Counted from the first letter of the stretch, positions 45,387 through 58,330 are shown. The stretch: DNA of 64,000 nt from Mycolicibacter virginiensis (GCF_022374935.2 NZ_CP092430.2:4464001-4528000); one strand, 5' to 3'. Notes: generated from the sequence alone by a model not told the origin. Numbers and translations are program-made.

Positions 45387-46593
45387 CCGCCGCGCTGGTG
45401 TCGAGGATCGCTGGCATCGCGTCGGCGACGGTGAGCCGTGCACGGACAAGGGGCACGGCAAGCTCGGCACGTTGGCCCAGAGCAAGAGTCATGGCGTCGG
45501 GAAGCGTTGGCGGGCAAGGTATGTCGATGAGAACAGCAAGGAGCACGCCAAGAGCTTCGCGCGTAAAACTGATGCGCAGGACTGGCTCGATGAGATCACC
45601 GCGGCGTTCACCACCGGCACCTATATCGACCCGCAGCGCGGCAAGATCACCTTCGCCTCGTTTTACAAGGGGTGGTCAGCCCGCCAGGTCTGGGTGTCGG
45701 GAACCCAGCACGCGATGGACCTCGCCGCCAACAACGTGACGTTCGGCAACGTCACCTTCGGTGATCTGCGGATGTCCCACATCGAGGAGTGGGTAAAGCG
45801 GATGCAGGACCGCGGCCTGGAGGCCACCACGATCCGCACCCGGTTCTCCAACGTGCGCAGTGTCATTCGGGCAGCAGTGAAGGATCGGGTAGCGCCGCGT
45901 GATGTGACCGTCGGGGTGAAGCTGCCCAGGGTTCGCAAGAGTGCGGCAGCGATGAGTATCCCGACAGCCAAGGAGGTCGGCGCAACCATCCGGGCGACCA
46001 CCGATATCGAGCCGACCTACGGGGCGTTCATCGCGGTGTGCGCGTTCGCCGGCCTACGCCGCGGGGAGGCCTCGGCGCTGAAGATCTCCGATGTCGATTT
46101 CATGCGCCGGGAGATCCATGTGCAGCGTCAGGTGCAGTGGACTGATGACGGCCGGATGGAGATCCGCGGGCCGAAGTACGGATCGGAGCGCACGATCTTC
46201 GCACCGGAGGGCATGGTGACGATCCTCGCCGAGCACGTCCGGCTGTACCGGGGCGGGGATGACCCAGACAGGTGGCTGTTCCCCAGCTCCCGCGACAAGG
46301 CTCTACCGGCGCATGCCGCCACGGTCGGGCGCTGGTGGCGGATCGTTCGCCAGAAGGTCAACATCGACTACCGGCTGCACGATCTGCGGCACTTCTACGC
46401 GTCCGGGTTGATCGCCGCCGGCTGCGACGTGGTCACCGTTCAGCGGGCGCTCGGGCACAGCTCGGCGTCGGTCACCTTGGACACCTACGGGCACCTGTGG
46501 CCGGACGCCAACGACCGGACCCGCAAGGCCGCTGAGGGGCTTGTCGAGCAGGCGCTTGGAACTACTGCGGACGCACTGCGGACGGATGCCTGA
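45373..46593 (+). CDS. int: Tyrosine-family integrase
   Basis: This 406-residue integrase has an N-terminal arm-binding region (GKRWRARYVDENSKEHAKSF), a SAM-like core-binding domain, and a catalytic domain with Arg in FAGLRRGEASALK, HxxR in HDLRHFYASGL, and H...Y in LGHSSASVTLDTYGHLWPD. It overlaps the repressor; ATG 45373 with GAAGG ahead is preferred, and ATG 45355 is possible. Its 3' end carries the right arm-type sites and lies 12 bp before the attR core. Confidence 0.95.
   Translation: MQLRNRRAGVEDRWHRVGDGEPCTDKGHGKLGTLAQSKSHGVGKRWRARYVDENSKEHAKSFARKTDAQDWLDEITAAFTTGTYIDPQRGKITFASFYKGWSARQVWVSGTQHAMDLAANNVTFGNVTFGDLRMSHIEEWVKRMQDRGLEATTIRTRFSNVRSVIRAAVKDRVAPRDVTVGVKLPRVRKSAAAMSIPTAKEVGATIRATTDIEPTYGAFIAVCAFAGLRRGEASALKISDVDFMRREIHVQRQVQWTDDGRMEIRGPKYGSERTIFAPEGMVTILAEHVRLYRGGDDPDRWLFPSSRDKALPAHAATVGRWWRIVRQKVNIDYRLHDLRHFYASGLIAAGCDVVTVQRALGHSSASVTLDTYGHLWPDANDRTRKAAEGLVEQALGTTADALRTDA
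46561..46586. repeat. Right integrase arm-type site pair (putative)
   Basis: The same 26-bp block as at 31000-31025 with one mismatch; CTGCGGACG words at 46565-46573 and 46576-46584, 11 bp apart. It is within the last codons of int, 19 bp before the attR core. Confidence 0.65.
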
Positions 46594-46595
46594 GA

Positions 46596-47732
46596 TTAGG
46601 CCTGTGACCAGGGCTTGAACGGGTTCACCGCGAACTGGATCACCCGATAGGGCGCGCGATCACGCGGCTGGGTGTTCCATTGGCTGACAAACACCCGCAG
46701 CTCATCGAGGGTCGATCCCGGCGAGATGTAGCCGCCGTAGGGCTGGGCCAGCCGGTTGTCGAACGGTGACGGCAGGGTCTCGACGGGCACCGGCGGTTCC
46801 GGCCACTCGGCGTGCTGCACCACCGTGGTCACCGGGGCGGTGCCTAATCCGGTCGGTTCGTAGGCCACCCGCACTTCCATGTTCCCGGTGGTGCCGTTGA
46901 AGTAGGTCAGCACCGGCCTGCCGTCGATCTGGCGCAGGCTGAGCTCGCCGATCTGGTCGTTCCACAGCGGCGTGGGAGCATGCCCCCAGCCCGCGGTGGC
47001 CGACCAGCCCTGCCAAGCCGACCGGTCGGTGAATTTGCCCGGCGCGACCCGGTACAGCGTCACCGATGCGCTGCGGTCAAAGTTGTTGGCCACCACATAC
47101 ACCCAGCCGGTGACCGAGTCCGGCGTCGGAATCGGGTCGTAGTAACCACTGATCTGAGACTGGCCGTAATCCTGATAGGACGCCGGCCGCGCCGATCCCG
47201 GCACGGTTTGCCAACCCGGTTGCGCCGGATCGGCTTTCACCAACCGTGAGCTTTGCGGCACCAGCATCTTGGCGGTGGTCACCATCAGATAGTTGGTCCG
47301 GTTGATCGAAACGATCCCGGCCGGCAGCTGAGTAGTGCCCGCCGGGCCCGGGTCGGCCAGCAGCGGCTTGTCCACCCCGAGCACCCCGGTGTAGCGCACC
47401 CCGTCGGAGTCGTCGACCGAATCGGGATCCAGCCGCAGCGCGATCGGCGAATACCAGCCGCCATACCCGACGCCCTGGCCGGCGAAGCTGTCCCCACAGA
47501 TCTGCAGCACCGCGCTGGGGAACTCCATGAACTCGCACAGGTCGGTGGCGCCGATACCGTAATCGCCGGTGGGCGTTCCGGTTCCGGCACTGGGGCCGAT
47601 TCGGACCACTTGACCTTCGGCCAGTGGCCACAGCACCGGACGTGGGATGGGCGCGGGCGGCTCGGCGCGCGCCACCCCAGGCAGAGCCAACAGCAGTGCC
47701 AACAACGCCGACCCCGCCGAGCGTGTATTCAC
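46596..47732 (-). CDS. Secreted DUF4185 protein, integration target
   Basis: This 378-residue protein has a signal peptide (NTRSAGSALLALLLALPGVARAE) and a beta-propeller-like DUF4185 domain (GDSFAGQGVGYGGWYSPIAL, PGSARPASYQDYGQSQ, YVVANNFDRSASVTLYRV). GTG 47732 is chosen because it directly precedes the signal sequence. The last codons (SQA-stop) come from the mobile element; the host version, read across attL, would end SVS-stop. It corresponds to Rv3707c. Confidence 0.87.
   Translation of the reverse strand: MNTRSAGSALLALLLALPGVARAEPPAPIPRPVLWPLAEGQVVRIGPSAGTGTPTGDYGIGATDLCEFMEFPSAVLQICGDSFAGQGVGYGGWYSPIALRLDPDSVDDSDGVRYTGVLGVDKPLLADPGPAGTTQLPAGIVSINRTNYLMVTTAKMLVPQSSRLVKADPAQPGWQTVPGSARPASYQDYGQSQISGYYDPIPTPDSVTGWVYVVANNFDRSASVTLYRVAPGKFTDRSAWQGWSATAGWGHAPTPLWNDQIGELSLRQIDGRPVLTYFNGTTGNMEVRVAYEPTGLGTAPVTTVVQHAEWPEPPVPVETLPSPFDNRLAQPYGGYISPGSTLDELRVFVSQWNTQPRDRAPYRVIQFAVNPFKPWSQA
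46606..46635. repeat. attR core within the DUF4185 gene 3' end
   Basis: This 30-bp copy is identical to 30871-30900. On the minus strand it encodes the end of the DUF4185 protein (FAVNPFKPW), so integration keeps the reading frame and supplies new final codons and stop. Confidence 0.93.
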
Positions 47733-47796
47733 TGCGACGTTTTCAACGATTTTTCGCAGTGGTTGCACGTTGGGCGCATTGAGGCGGGCCGGACGG

Positions 47797-50100
<2,304 letters not shown>

Positions 50101-50252
50101 GGTCGTCCTTTCCGCCGATCTGACTGATCGGGCCTCTACAAGAACCTCAACAAGGATAGGGGAAGGACTTCGCGGGTTCACTCGGCCTCCGAAGCGACAA
50201 CGTGCGAGGACATCGCGCTGCGGCCGCTGGATCGGCGTGTAAGCTTCTCCAC

Positions 50253-50294
50253 GTGCAGCGCGTGCTCCTGCTCGGACGCCGCGACGGGGTCTGA
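50253..50294 (+). CDS. Leucine-rich leader peptide of leuA
   Basis: A GTG-start 13-codon ORF encodes [13 protein letters not shown] with three consecutive Leu codons (CTC CTG CTC). TAAGCT at 50240-50245 lies 7 nt before it, so it is probably a leaderless leader ORF. It runs directly into the hairpin at 50279-50317, the arrangement of ribosome-mediated transcription attenuation. Confidence 0.78.
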   Translation: MQRVLLLGRRDGV

Positions 50295-50317
50295 CCAGGA
50301 CCGGCTCCCCGTCGCGG
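50279..50317 (+). terminator. Attenuator hairpin of leuA
   Basis: CCGCGACGGGG (50279-50289) pairs perfectly with CCCCGTCGCGG (50307-50317), followed by a short GTTTCG. A competing pairing, GACCGGC in the loop (about 50298-50305) with GCCGGTTC (about 50330-50338), is mutually exclusive with it and could be the antiterminator. Confidence 0.7.
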
Positions 50318-50363
50318 GTTTCGCCGATGCGCCGGTTCTTGAGTCCACTGGACAAGTCCCTGA

Positions 50364-52199
<1,836 letters not shown>

Positions 52200-52239
52200 C
52201 ACGACCTACGGGGGGGGCAGGCATGACGCGAGTGACGCG

Positions 52240-54069
52240 ATGTCCGGGGATGACAACCCGCTGCTGAGGGCTGCCGCCGACCGGATGGCATTCCTCGAGT
52301 TCGGCAGGTCAAGCGTCGCGGGAGTCTCCGACCTGGTTGTCGCTTCGTGGGAGCGCAGCCGGGATGCCGGTGTGGATGCCGTCCGCCCGATCAGCACGTT
52401 CACCGATGAGATCGACACCGATTCGCTGTTGGCGCGCTGCGCGCGCCCAGTGCTGCAGCAGTTGGGCGACGACACGTCCGCCGCCAACCTGCCGCTGGCC
52501 ATCGGACTGAGCGACCGCAAGGTGCGCGTCGTCCAACGGATTGACTCCTCCTCGACGGCCACTCACCTGTTCGACCGGGTCCAGTACGCGCCCGGATTCG
52601 ACTTCTCGGAAGCGGCCGTGGGCACCAACGGGGCCGGAACCGTCTTCGAGTCAGGCCAGCCCGTCAGCATCGTCGGCCCGGAGCACTACAGCGAGAGCCT
52701 GGAGAATTTTGCCGCCTGTGGCGCTCCGATCCTCGACCCGGTCACCGGCCGCGTCGAGGGCGTCGTGGCGATCGCCACCTTGACCCAGGCGTGGAACCCC
52801 GTCATGCACGTGCTGGTCAAGAACGCCGCGAAGGAGATCAGCCGCAACCTGCTGCTGGACCGCAGCCAGACGCAACAGGCCGTCTTCGACGCCTACCTGC
52901 GCGTCACGGCCCGGTCGGCCCGCGCGGCGGTGTTCGCCTTCGGTGCCGCGCTGCTGATCGCCAGCCCCGCCGCCCAGCAGATGTTCGACGCCGGGGAACA
53001 GCAGGTGCTCCGCGACCACGCGACGTTCCTGCTGGCACGCAGAGAACGTGCCAGCGACACCGTCGTGCTGCCGAGCAGTCAACGCATCGTGCGCATTCGC
53101 GGAACCCGTGTCTTCGCTGGTACCGAAGTCGCCGGCATGCTGGTGATCGCCGAACCGGCGACCTCGGGGCGCGCCGGATCGGCGGGGGCCGCCGCTGAGC
53201 CCGGCGTGGTCCCACTCGGGGTGACCACACTGTTCGGCTCGCAGAAATCCCTGGCCGGCGGTCGCACCCCGGCATGGGTGCGGGCCTGCGATGAGCTACG
53301 CGAGGCACTGGAGAACCAAACGCCGGTACTGCTGGTCGGCGAATCCGGAGTAGGCAAGTTCACTCTGGCGACGCAGCTTTTCCAATCGGTCCATCCCGGC
53401 GCTCGCAACATCACCATCGACGCCGAACAGCTTGCGGCACACGGCGCCGCCGGCCCGCCACCCAACGGTCCGGGTGGACCCGCTTTGCACATCGCGCGTG
53501 ACATCGATCAGGCGAGCCCGGCGGGCGTCGCGGCATTGACCGCCTACTTGGCTGGGGTCAAAGCGCTCGCCTTACCCGGCTGGGTAGTCGCGACGGTGTC
53601 GCAGGACCCGTCGGGCTCAACGCAATCAACGCCGGAGTTCGGTGAGCTGCTGAGCCACTTTCATGCCGCGATCACCGTGCCGCCGCTGCGATACCGCACC
53701 GATGACCTGCCGGGCATCACCGCCGCCCTGCTGCGCGGGATCGCACCGGAACGCAAGGTGCGGCTCAGCCCGGCGGCGGAACGGCTCATCAGCCGATACC
53801 CGTGGCCCGGCAACATACCTCAGCTGCGGGAGGCCTTGGCACATGCGCTTCGCCAACGCCAGATCGGTGAGATCGCCGACACCGACCTGCCCGGATACTG
53901 CCAAAGCGTCACCCGCCGGGCCTTGACTCAGCTCGAAGGCATTGAACGAGACGCGATCGTTGCGGCCCTACGACAGGCCGGCGACAACCGGGCCGCCGCC
54001 GCCGCACAACTGGGGATGTCGCGGTCGAGTCTTTATCGGAAGCTGAAGACCTACGGGATCACCACGTAG
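52240..54069 (+). CDS. AcoR/Fis-type regulator with GAF domain and degenerate AAA
   Basis: This 609-residue protein has an N-terminal region (SWERSRDAGVDAVRP), a GAF sensor (FSEAAVGTNGAGTVFESGQPV), an AAA-like domain with Walker A (LLVGESGVGKFTLA) but no GAFTGA sigma54-contact loop, and a Fis HTH at the C-terminus (GDNRAAAAAQLGMSRSSLYR). It resembles acetoin/alkane regulators of actinobacteria. Mycobacteria lack sigma54, so the AAA part must work differently or be structural. The converging esterase gene overlaps by 19 bp. Confidence 0.87.
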   Translation: MSGDDNPLLRAAADRMAFLEFGRSSVAGVSDLVVASWERSRDAGVDAVRPISTFTDEIDTDSLLARCARPVLQQLGDDTSAANLPLAIGLSDRKVRVVQRIDSSSTATHLFDRVQYAPGFDFSEAAVGTNGAGTVFESGQPVSIVGPEHYSESLENFAACGAPILDPVTGRVEGVVAIATLTQAWNPVMHVLVKNAAKEISRNLLLDRSQTQQAVFDAYLRVTARSARAAVFAFGAALLIASPAAQQMFDAGEQQVLRDHATFLLARRERASDTVVLPSSQRIVRIRGTRVFAGTEVAGMLVIAEPATSGRAGSAGAAAEPGVVPLGVTTLFGSQKSLAGGRTPAWVRACDELREALENQTPVLLVGESGVGKFTLATQLFQSVHPGARNITIDAEQLAAHGAAGPPPNGPGGPALHIARDIDQASPAGVAALTAYLAGVKALALPGWVVATVSQDPSGSTQSTPEFGELLSHFHAAITVPPLRYRTDDLPGITAALLRGIAPERKVRLSPAAERLISRYPWPGNIPQLREALAHALRQRQIGEIADTDLPGYCQSVTRRALTQLEGIERDAIVAALRQAGDNRAAAAAQLGMSRSSLYRKLKTYGITT

Positions 54070-55160
54070 TCGTCGATCGCGTCCGGAACCGTCATCCAAT
54101 CGGTCGCTTCGCGGATGTACTGGCCGATCTGGCGCAACGACCGGATGGCCTCTGGCACCATCGGGCCGGCGATCTGGAACACATGCATCTGGCCCGGCCA
54201 CACCCGCAGCTGGACCGGAACGCCGACATCGGCCAGGCTGTGCGCAACCAGCTTGGCGTCCTGCAACATGACCTCGGAGCCGGAGACGTGAATCAGGGTG
54301 GGGCACATCCCGGATTCGATGTGATCCAGTGGTTCGAAGACCTCCTCGCGCGTGCCGTCGGTGCTGCGGCGCTCGGCGGAGTGGGTGATCAACTCGACCA
54401 GCGCGTCGAAGGCCTTGGCCGGGAACATCGCATCGGTGCCGCTATTGGCGTGCGTACGCCGAGATGCCTTGGCGATCTGGGTCAGCGGCGACATGCAGAC
54501 CAGGGCCGCGGGTTGTTCGGCCTCATCCAGGAGCCGTCGGGCCAGCGCGAGAGCCAGGTAGCCGCCGGCGGAGTCACCGGCCACCACGATCTGGTCGGGC
54601 GCATATCCCTGACGACGCAGCCACTGGTAGCCCTCGTAGCAGTCGTCGATCGCCGCCCCGACCGAGTGGGTGGGGATCTTGCGGTAGTTGACCGCCAATG
54701 CGGGGCTGTCCGCGTACTTCGACAGCGTGGTGATCAGCCGGTCGTGGGTGTTGACGCCACACGTCAAGAAGGCGCCGCCGTGCAGGTACAGCACGACGCG
54801 CCCGGTACCGTCCGCCGGCAGTACGCCGGCGGCGCGGACCAACCGTGCCGTGCAGTGCGGCAACCGAACCGTGTGGCGAACGCTGCCCGGGGCGGAGGGG
54901 ACGACCCGGGCAGCGTGGTCCACCAGGCCCCAGGGCCATGGCGCCTTCGGCAGCTGACTGCCGATGGCCAGGATGGGCCAGATGCTGAGGCGGGCGGCGA
55001 GCCCGACGAGTTGGCCGGCGAGGCTGGGACCGTTTTCCACAACCTCGTCCGGCATCGAAGAAGCCCGCCGGCGACCCGGGGTCGACGCGCCTCGACGCAC
55101 CCGGCCCAGCAGCGGGGTCACGCCGGGAGTTGCCCGGTCTTCGCGTACAGCGGTGGTCAT
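54051..55160 (-). CDS. Alpha/beta hydrolase, lipase/esterase of the HSL type
   Basis: This 369-residue protein has the HGGAF oxyanion motif (VLYLHGGAFLTC), nucleophile elbow GDSAGGYLAL, and C-terminal His in GQMHVFQ. It is a hormone-sensitive-lipase-type esterase. Its 3' end overlaps the AcoR-like gene, which may control it. The substrate is unknown. Confidence 0.9.
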   Translation of the reverse strand: MTTAVREDRATPGVTPLLGRVRRGASTPGRRRASSMPDEVVENGPSLAGQLVGLAARLSIWPILAIGSQLPKAPWPWGLVDHAARVVPSAPGSVRHTVRLPHCTARLVRAAGVLPADGTGRVVLYLHGGAFLTCGVNTHDRLITTLSKYADSPALAVNYRKIPTHSVGAAIDDCYEGYQWLRRQGYAPDQIVVAGDSAGGYLALALARRLLDEAEQPAALVCMSPLTQIAKASRRTHANSGTDAMFPAKAFDALVELITHSAERRSTDGTREEVFEPLDHIESGMCPTLIHVSGSEVMLQDAKLVAHSLADVGVPVQLRVWPGQMHVFQIAGPMVPEAIRSLRQIGQYIREATDWMTVPDAIDDYVVIP

Positions 55161-55268
55161 CGCTGGACCGCCGATGACCCCAAATGTTTCGTCACGGTTA
55201 ACAGCATGGCGTTATCCGTTCACCTGTCGATGTCCCAATTTGGGACACTCGCCGCCCCGGGAGAACCC

Positions 55269-56267
55269 CTAGAACAGCGAGATCTGATCTCCGGCGACCC
55301 CGGTGTCGACGAATTCCTCGATGCCGGTGCCTCCGACGACGCCGCCGATCCCGCCGACATACGCCATGAAGTCGGAGTCGGAGACCATCGGCACGCCCAA
55401 TTCGCGCGCCAGGTAGCCCTTGCCCTGCTCGGGGCGGTCCTCGTTGCAGATCACCAGTGACGTGTGGGCGTCGACGACGTCGCTGTAGGCCAACCCCGCG
55501 TGCAGGATGCGTTCGACGAGCTCCTCATGGGTGCGGGTGCACTCTGCCGACAACGCCACCCGCATGCCCTGCACCAGCGGTCGTCCCCGCACGTAGCGGC
55601 CCGGGTTGAGGTAGGCACACGGCATCCGCGACGCCAGCGCCTTCAGCGGCCGTAGTTCCTCGTGGGTGATCCGCCCGTTGGGCCAGCGCCGCCGGGTCAC
55701 CGGCCGCACCGGCAACCACACGTCGCGCTCCCGGGCGCGCTGCAGCGCAGGCTCGAGCACCCCGGCCAGCACCCGCGCGTCATCGAGTGCGTCGTGCGCC
55801 CGGGTCTGGACGACACCCCAATGTGCGGCCAGCGTCTGCAACCGCAGGTTGGGCAGGCCCAGGTCCAACCGTCGCGCAAGCTCCAGAGTGCACATCACCG
55901 AATCGACGGGCAGTACCGCACCGGCCATCTCCGCTTCGGCAGCCAGGAACGTGTAGTCGAACGCCACATTGTGGGCCACCAGGGTGCGGCCCGGCAGCAG
56001 CGCGACCACCTCGTCGACGACATCGGCGAACTGCGGCTGGCCGGCCAGCATCTCCGCGGTCAGCCCGTGTACGTGCGTGGGCCCGGGGTCGATGCCCGGG
56101 TTGACCAGGTGCGACACCGCGTGCTCCACCCGACCGTCGGCGTCGAGTGCCAACGCGGCGACACTGAGCACCCGTGCCTGCCCGGGCCGAAACCCCGACG
56201 TCTCGACGTCGACCACGACCCAGCCGTCGCCGGGTTCGCGAGCCGGACGGCCCCACCGAGCACTCAT
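55269..56267 (-). CDS. dnaQ: DnaQ-like 3'-5' exonuclease with BRCT domain
   Basis: This 332-residue protein has the DEDDh exonuclease motifs (VVDVETSGFRPG, HNVAFDYTFLAAE, HDALDDARVLAGV) and a C-terminal BRCT-like domain (LVQGMRVALSAECTRTHEEL). ATG 56267 gives the Rv3711c-like length. It could proofread or act in repair; mycobacterial replicative proofreading mostly resides in DnaE1's PHP domain. Confidence 0.9.
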   Translation of the reverse strand: MSARWGRPAREPGDGWVVVDVETSGFRPGQARVLSVAALALDADGRVEHAVSHLVNPGIDPGPTHVHGLTAEMLAGQPQFADVVDEVVALLPGRTLVAHNVAFDYTFLAAEAEMAGAVLPVDSVMCTLELARRLDLGLPNLRLQTLAAHWGVVQTRAHDALDDARVLAGVLEPALQRARERDVWLPVRPVTRRRWPNGRITHEELRPLKALASRMPCAYLNPGRYVRGRPLVQGMRVALSAECTRTHEELVERILHAGLAYSDVVDAHTSLVICNEDRPEQGKGYLARELGVPMVSDSDFMAYVGGIGGVVGGTGIEEFVDTGVAGDQISLF

Positions 56268-56340
56268 GTGACGAGGATGGCATGCCGGTGTGACCGATCC
56301 GGGCCGCCACCGCCCGTGTCGCCGCCTTAAACTCACCGCC

Positions 56341-57561
56341 ATGATCACCGCCCGCGGACGCCTGGCGCTGGCCGCCGGCGCGAGTGCCCGGTGGGCGTCG
56401 CGGGTGACCGGCCGCGGTGCCGGCGCGATGATCGGCGGTCTGATCGCGATGACCCTGGACCGATCGATCCTGCGTCAGCTCGGCACTGGGCGACGCACCG
56501 CGATCGTCACCGGCACCAACGGCAAGTCGACCACCACCCGCATGCTCGCGGCCGCGCTGAGCGACCTGGGCGCGGTGGCCACCAACTCCGAGGGCGCCAA
56601 TATGGACGCCGGGCTGGTGGCGGCGCTGGCCGCCGATCGGACCGCGCAACTGGCGGCGCTTGAGGTCGACGAGATGCACGTCCCGCACGTCTTGGACGCA
56701 GTAAATGCCGCGGTAGTCGTTTTGCTCAACCTCTCTCGGGATCAGCTGGACCGGGTCGGGGAGATCAATGCCGTGGAGCGCGCGCTGCGCACCGGCCTGG
56801 CCCGTCATCCGCAGACGGTGGTGGTCGCCAACTGCGACGACGTGCTGATGACTTCGGCCGCCTACGACTCCCCCAACGTGGTCTGGGTGGCCGCCCGCGC
56901 CGGCTGGTCGGGCGACTCGGTCAGTTGCCCGCGCAGCGGCGAGGTGATCGACCGCCACGAGGACCACTGGCGCTCCACCGGAAGCGAGTTCAGCCGGCCC
57001 ACCCCGCAGTGGTGGTTCGACGACGACTCGCTCTACGGCCCGGACGGGCTGGTGCTGCCGATGCGGCTGGCCCTGCCCGGCACCGTCAATCGCGGCAACG
57101 CCGCCCAGGCCGTAGCGGCCGCCGTCGCCCTGGGCGCCGACCCGGCCAAAGCGGTGGCCGCGGTCTCCGCCGTCGACGAAGTGGCCGGACGCTACCGCAG
57201 CGTGCAGGTCGGCGACCACACGGTGCGGATGCTGCTGGCCAAGAACCCGGCCGGCTGGCAGGAGGCGCTGTCGATGGTCGACAAGCACGCCGCCGGGGTG
57301 GTGATCGCCGTCAACGGGCAGGTGCCCGACGGCGAAGACCTGTCCTGGCTGTGGGACGTGCGTTTCGAGCACTTCGAGGACACCACCGTGGTGGCGGCCG
57401 GGGAGCGCGGCACCGACCTGGCGGTGCGGCTGGGCTACGCCGGTGTGCAGCACACCCTGGTGCACGACACCCTCGCCGCGATCGCGTCCTGTCCGCCCGG
57501 ACCGGTCGAGGTCGTCGCCAACTACACCGCGTTCCTGCAATTGCAGCGGCGGTTGGCATGA
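56341..57561 (+). CDS. murT: Lipid II isoglutaminyl synthase subunit MurT
   Basis: This 406-residue Mur-ligase-fold subunit activates lipid II glutamate for amidation by GatD. The P-loop is TGTNGKSTTTRM, with NSEGANMDAG and LLNLSRDQLDRVGEI. In the zinc-ribbon position only one Cys is visible (SCPRSGEVID), so the four-Cys ribbon of S. aureus MurT is absent. TAAACT at 56328-56333 lies 7 nt before the ATG (leaderless). Confidence 0.93.
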   Translation: MITARGRLALAAGASARWASRVTGRGAGAMIGGLIAMTLDRSILRQLGTGRRTAIVTGTNGKSTTTRMLAAALSDLGAVATNSEGANMDAGLVAALAADRTAQLAALEVDEMHVPHVLDAVNAAVVVLLNLSRDQLDRVGEINAVERALRTGLARHPQTVVVANCDDVLMTSAAYDSPNVVWVAARAGWSGDSVSCPRSGEVIDRHEDHWRSTGSEFSRPTPQWWFDDDSLYGPDGLVLPMRLALPGTVNRGNAAQAVAAAVALGADPAKAVAAVSAVDEVAGRYRSVQVGDHTVRMLLAKNPAGWQEALSMVDKHAAGVVIAVNGQVPDGEDLSWLWDVRFEHFEDTTVVAAGERGTDLAVRLGYAGVQHTLVHDTLAAIASCPPGPVEVVANYTAFLQLQRRLA

Positions 57562-57606
57562 CGGCGCAGACGATGCGGAGCGCAGCGACGAGGAGGAGGC
57601 GGCGCA

Positions 57607-58317
57607 ATTAGCACCGTACGGATCGGGCTGGTGCTGCCCGACGTGATGGGCACCTACGGTGACGGCGGCAATGCGGTGGTGCTGCGGCAGCGACTGCTGC
57701 TGCGCGGGATTCCCGCCGAGATCGTCGAAATCACCCTGGCCGAACCGGTGCCCGAGTCCTTGGACCTCTACACCCTCGGCGGCGCCGAGGACTACGCACA
57801 GCGACTGGCCACCCGGCACCTGATCACCCACCCCGGTTTGCAGCGCGCGGCGGCGCGGGGAGCGCCCGTGCTGGCGATCTGCGCGGCCATCCAGGTCCTG
57901 GGACATTGGTATGAGACCTCGGCCGGCGAGCGGGTCGAGGGGGTCGGGTTGCTCGACGTGACCACCTCACCGCAGGAGTCGCGCACCATCGGCGAAGTGG
58001 TCGCCACGCCGCTGCTGGCGGGGCTGTCGGCACCCCTGACCGGCTTCGAGAATCACCGCGGCGGCACCGTGCTGGGGCCGGACGCCTCGCCGCTGAGCGC
58101 GGTCACCAAGGGCGCCGGCAACAGGGCCGGCGACGGCTATGACGGCGCAGTGCAGGGCAGCGTCGTCGCCACCTACCTGCACGGGCCGTGCCTGGCCCGC
58201 AACCCGGAGCTGGCCGATCTGTTGCTGGCGAAGGTGGTCGGCGAGCTCGCGCCCCTGGAGCTGCCGGAAGTGGACGTGTTGCGCCGCGAACGGCTGGCTG
58301 CGCCCCGGCGGGTCTGA
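57607..58317 (+). CDS. gatD: Lipid II isoglutaminyl synthase glutaminase GatD
   Basis: This 236-residue class I amidotransferase-like glutaminase supplies ammonia to MurT. It has VRIGLVLPDVMGTYGDGGNA at the N-terminus, the nucleophile Cys in VLAICAAIQVLG, and His in ATYLHGPC. No ATG/GTG/TTG precedes the essential first strand; ATT at 57607 with AGGAGG 7 nt upstream is the best start (MSTVRIGL), whereas GTG at 57631 would cut off that strand. Confidence 0.88.
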   Translation: MSTVRIGLVLPDVMGTYGDGGNAVVLRQRLLLRGIPAEIVEITLAEPVPESLDLYTLGGAEDYAQRLATRHLITHPGLQRAAARGAPVLAICAAIQVLGHWYETSAGERVEGVGLLDVTTSPQESRTIGEVVATPLLAGLSAPLTGFENHRGGTVLGPDASPLSAVTKGAGNRAGDGYDGAVQGSVVATYLHGPCLARNPELADLLLAKVVGELAPLELPEVDVLRRERLAAPRRV

Positions 58318-58330
58318 CTACGGTCAGACC

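Larger units (their letters stand above)
30871..46635. mobile_element. Integrated phage-like element (15.8 kb), satellite or reduced prophage
   Basis: A 30-bp direct repeat (30871-30900 and 46606-46635) brackets a block with a tyrosine integrase next to the right end, an XRE repressor divergent from a long leftward gene set, excisionase-like proteins, DUF2742, DUF2637 and DUF6907-type proteins, a replication ATPase, and a phage tape-measure protein. No capsid, protease, portal, terminase, head-tail connector, major tail, minor tail or lysis gene is present. It is integrated in the 3' end of the DUF4185 gene. Mobilisation by a helper phage is an inference. Confidence 0.93.

Noticed and set aside
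30871..46635. Integrative conjugative element
   Set aside because: No TraB/FtsK-type transfer ATPase or relaxase is present despite the DUF2637 protein; tape measure and DUF2742 point to phage origin.
55780..57906. Long minus-strand ORF across dnaQ, murT and gatD
   Set aside because: It overlaps three well-supported genes in other frames and has no recognisable domain.
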